From Devosia sp. (GTDB lineage Bacteria > Pseudomonadota > Alphaproteobacteria > Rhizobiales > Devosiaceae), in assembly GCF_024707125.1 (NCBI RefSeq), contig NZ_JANQAH010000011.1, positions 1,077,616 to 1,141,615 of the forward strand: 64,000 bases of DNA, given 5' to 3'. The notes under the pieces were generated by a model. The model was not told the DNA's origin, made no database searches, and saw only the letters and a program-made list of their open reading frames with translations. How positions within the stretch are numbered: the stretch's first letter is position 1; every line of letters starts with the position of its first letter. The translations under genes and the position numbers were made by a program. Shown here one piece after another: positions 62,084 to 64,000 of this stretch.

Positions 62084-63058
62084 CTAAGGCCATAGCCACC
62101 ACACATACCCAATATAACCTATCACAAGGACGCCGCCCTCCCAACGCGCCAGGCGTCGCCCAGTATAGGCGAACAACAAGACCAGCGCCGACACCGCGAC
62201 CATCACAACATTATCGAAACTGGCAATCTGCTCCGGCACCTGAGATGGCGCAATTATTGCCGTCACACCGCCGATACCCAAAATATTGTAGATGTTGGAC
62301 CCGATGATGTTGCCAAACGCGACATCAGCCTCGCGCCGGACGGCGGCGACAAGGGACGTCACCAATTCTGGCATCGACGTGCCTACTGCCACTATGGTGA
62401 GGCCAATCACGGTCTCGGAAATGCCTGCCGACCGAGCAAGGTCCACAGCGCCATTGACGAGAAAGTATCCCCCAAGGACGACTATCGCCAAACCTGTCAG
62501 TGACGTTGCAAGCGGTAGAAGGACAGAGCTGCCGGGAGATTTCTGCGGAACAAGTGCAGTATCTGCATTCTGGGCTGCGAGGCTCTTGTCATAGACGGCA
62601 CCATGAGCGGGTGTTGCTGCCGCTTCCTGACGAATTGCGATGTAGATGTATGCTCCCAAAGCGGCCACGAACATGAGGCCAACCAGTCGCCCCAGTGGAA
62701 ACAGCGGCGAAAGAAGTGCGAATACAATGGCCACCGCCACCATCAGCACGGCGTCTCGGCGCAGCGCTGACGATTGCACCACAATCGGGGTGAGCATAGC
62801 CGATGCACCCAGGATCAGCAGCAGGTTGGCGATGCTGGAGCCCACAATATTGCCGAAGGCGATCCCAGGAGAACCGTTTACCGCCGCCTGCACCGAGGTG
62901 ACCAGTTCGGGCGTCGAGGTGCCGAAGCCGACCAGCGTCAGCCCTATGATCAACGGGGATACCCCTAACTGGCTCGCGACCCGCACGGCGCCTCGCACCA
63001 GAAGCTCGCCGCCAACCAGAAGTAGGGCCAACCCCCCGATGATCATAAGCCAAGTCAT
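62084..63058 (-). CDS. calcium/sodium antiporter (YrbG/CaCA family)
   Basis: A 324-residue antiporter made of two repeats of five membrane segments. The alpha repeats are GLTLVGFGTSTPELVTSVQAA...GNIVGSSIANLLLILG and GLTIVAVGTSMPELVTSLVAA...GNIIGSNIYNILGIGG, which form the ion sites. The ATG at 63058 gives the family's usual N-terminus. It exchanges calcium for sodium across the inner membrane. It is monocistronic as far as can be seen. Confidence 0.93.
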   Translation of the reverse strand: MTWLMIIGGLALLLVGGELLVRGAVRVASQLGVSPLIIGLTLVGFGTSTPELVTSVQAAVNGSPGIAFGNIVGSSIANLLLILGASAMLTPIVVQSSALRRDAVLMVAVAIVFALLSPLFPLGRLVGLMFVAALGAYIYIAIRQEAAATPAHGAVYDKSLAAQNADTALVPQKSPGSSVLLPLATSLTGLAIVVLGGYFLVNGAVDLARSAGISETVIGLTIVAVGTSMPELVTSLVAAVRREADVAFGNIIGSNIYNILGIGGVTAIIAPSQVPEQIASFDNVVMVAVSALVLLFAYTGRRLARWEGGVLVIGYIGYVWWLWP

Positions 63059-63412
63059 ACCTAACAAACCTCCCAATCAAACTCGCTAACAGCGCAAGTC
63101 AGCAGAGGTTGCGAGGTTCCCGCATTCCCCTGGCGGACGCCTGACCCCGGTGCCGCATTGGTCCGTTCGGTCGGCTCTTAGGCGCGTCGGCTCCACGGAA
63201 GGACGGCACCGAAGAAAGGAACAATAGCAGATCGTGACCTCGTTAGAAAACGAAAGCTAATGGCACCTTAGAGCATCCCACCATGGTATTTTACGGCTGC
63301 TTCCAGGGCGGTTTGTCAGACCAGTCAGCGACTAGTTTGGGGTCGGGATCTGCCGCTGATAAGCCGCCATATTCGTTCTCTTCATGGCCGCTTCGGCCAG
63401 AGGAGAAATGTG
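63059..63412. other. gene-free region before the second recombinase
   Basis: About 350 bases without a supported frame. It contains TTTGGGGTCGGGATCTGCCG near 63336, another member of the degenerate repeat family. The promoter of the recombinase must lie in its right part. Confidence 0.45.
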
Positions 63413-64000
63413 ATGGGTATCTCACAGTACGACCCTGCTGCTGCAGGAAGACCTGCTTGGAATGCCGGTAGGCAGGTTGGCGCCAAACGTGCGTTGAAGG
63501 TCAGACAAATCTGGTCAATTCGCTTCTTCCTTGACCGAGAGGGAAGGATGAGGGACCGAGCACTTTTTGACTTGGCTATCGACAGCAAGCTTCGAGGCTG
63601 CGATCTGGTGAAGATCAAGATCGGCACGCTCGTGGCGGGACCTGCCATTCGAACTCGGTCGATGGTAATCCAGCAGAAGACAGGCAGACCCGTCCAATTC
63701 GAGATCGCCGCTGACACAAGGGCCAGCCTGCTTGCTTGGCTTGAGCGACGCGGAGGGACGGTCGATGACTACGCCTTTCCAAGCCGTGTAGTGCACGATG
63801 GTCATCTGAGCACCCGTCAATACGCCAGGCTGGTGGACGAGTGGGTCACTGCAATCGGGCTGACACCTGAGGAATATGGCACCCATTCGCTGCGCCGTAC
63901 AAAGGCGTCGCTCATTTACAAAGCCACAGGCAACCTTCGGGCCATCCAGATACTTCTTGGCCATAGCAAGATCGAGAACACAGTTCGTTACCTTTGGCGT
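63413..64000 (+). CDS. short tyrosine recombinase, cut by the window edge
   Basis: The ATG at 63413 has AGGAGA seven bases upstream and the frame stays open for 196 codons to the end of the window. The catalytic residues are Arg in SKLRGCDLVKIKIG, Lys in QQKTGRPVQFEI, HSLRR (His-x-x-Arg), LGHSKIENT (His) and the tyrosine in VRYL. There is no separate N-terminal core-binding domain, which fits the compact alphaproteobacterial integrase type of about 200 residues. Only a few C-terminal residues should be missing. Confidence 0.85.
   Translation, partial: MGISQYDPAAAGRPAWNAGRQVGAKRALKVRQIWSIRFFLDREGRMRDRALFDLAIDSKLRGCDLVKIKIGTLVAGPAIRTRSMVIQQKTGRPVQFEIAADTRASLLAWLERRGGTVDDYAFPSRVVHDGHLSTRQYARLVDEWVTAIGLTPEEYGTHSLRRTKASLIYKATGNLRAIQILLGHSKIENTVRYLWR

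Noticed and set aside
1..64000. CRISPR arrays, rRNA genes, complete insertion sequences, conjugation genes
   Set aside because: I looked for regularly spaced repeats, rRNA landmarks, DDE transposase motifs and type IV secretion genes and saw none.

Overview
The window comes from a GC-rich alphaproteobacterial chromosome, most likely a member of the Hyphomicrobiales (Rhizobiales), possibly Devosia or a relative. This is an inference from the bigR-type sulfide operon, the rhizobial-type ars operon with an aquaglyceroporin, a LigD with the order phosphoesterase-ligase-polymerase, and intergenic mosaic repeats of the kind seen in rhizobia. No rRNA, CRISPR array or complete insertion sequence was seen.

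Layout. Positions 1-14100 look like ordinary chromosome: an aldose-1-epimerase-like gene, a frameshifted hrpB, msrB, a PPOX flavoprotein, a secreted hypothetical, osmC, then a compact five-gene DNA end-joining operon (ligD, ku, TPR protein, alpha/beta hydrolase, xth) and a VIT/CCC1 protein. At 14117-14161 lies the 3' half of a tRNA-Val(CAC) gene without its 5' half, the usual scar of site-specific integration. To its right is a small integrative element: an XRE regulator, a Rep-like protein, a long hairpin, an overlapping HTH protein and a tyrosine recombinase (to about 18.8 kb). From 19 to 24 kb there is a rearranged accessory stretch with an SDR/TetR pair, a HxlR/OYE pair, an acetyltransferase, and a broken, inverted copy of part of a gene found intact at 30 kb.

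24.3-32.3 kb is a GntR-controlled uptake and catabolism operon (PotD/A/B/C-type ABC transporter, SDR, enolase-superfamily dehydratase, DUF4432 epimerase-like protein, VOC protein), probably for a sugar acid or conjugate. After nhaA comes a redox/metal signalling operon (PepSY protein, cytochrome b561, OmpR-type regulator, sensor kinase, VIT transporter), then a bigR-type persulfide operon ending in a SulP transporter.

43-53 kb is dense in signalling genes: a hybrid kinase with Hpt, a cysteine-free periplasmic protein of molybdopterin-oxidoreductase fold, an HD-GYP regulator, a ROK regulator, a LuxR-type regulator, a globin-coupled chemoreceptor and a diguanylate cyclase. 53-58 kb is a six-gene arsenic operon with a divergent DUF6428 gene. 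The right end has TerC, TerB, a LysR/SbtA pair, a sodium/calcium antiporter, and a second, short tyrosine recombinase cut by the window edge.

Three otherwise well-preserved genes (hrpB, the SDR at 28.9 kb, the globin chemoreceptor) each carry a single one-base frameshift in a run of C or G. This pattern fits assembly error better than decay, and those genes may be intact in the organism.
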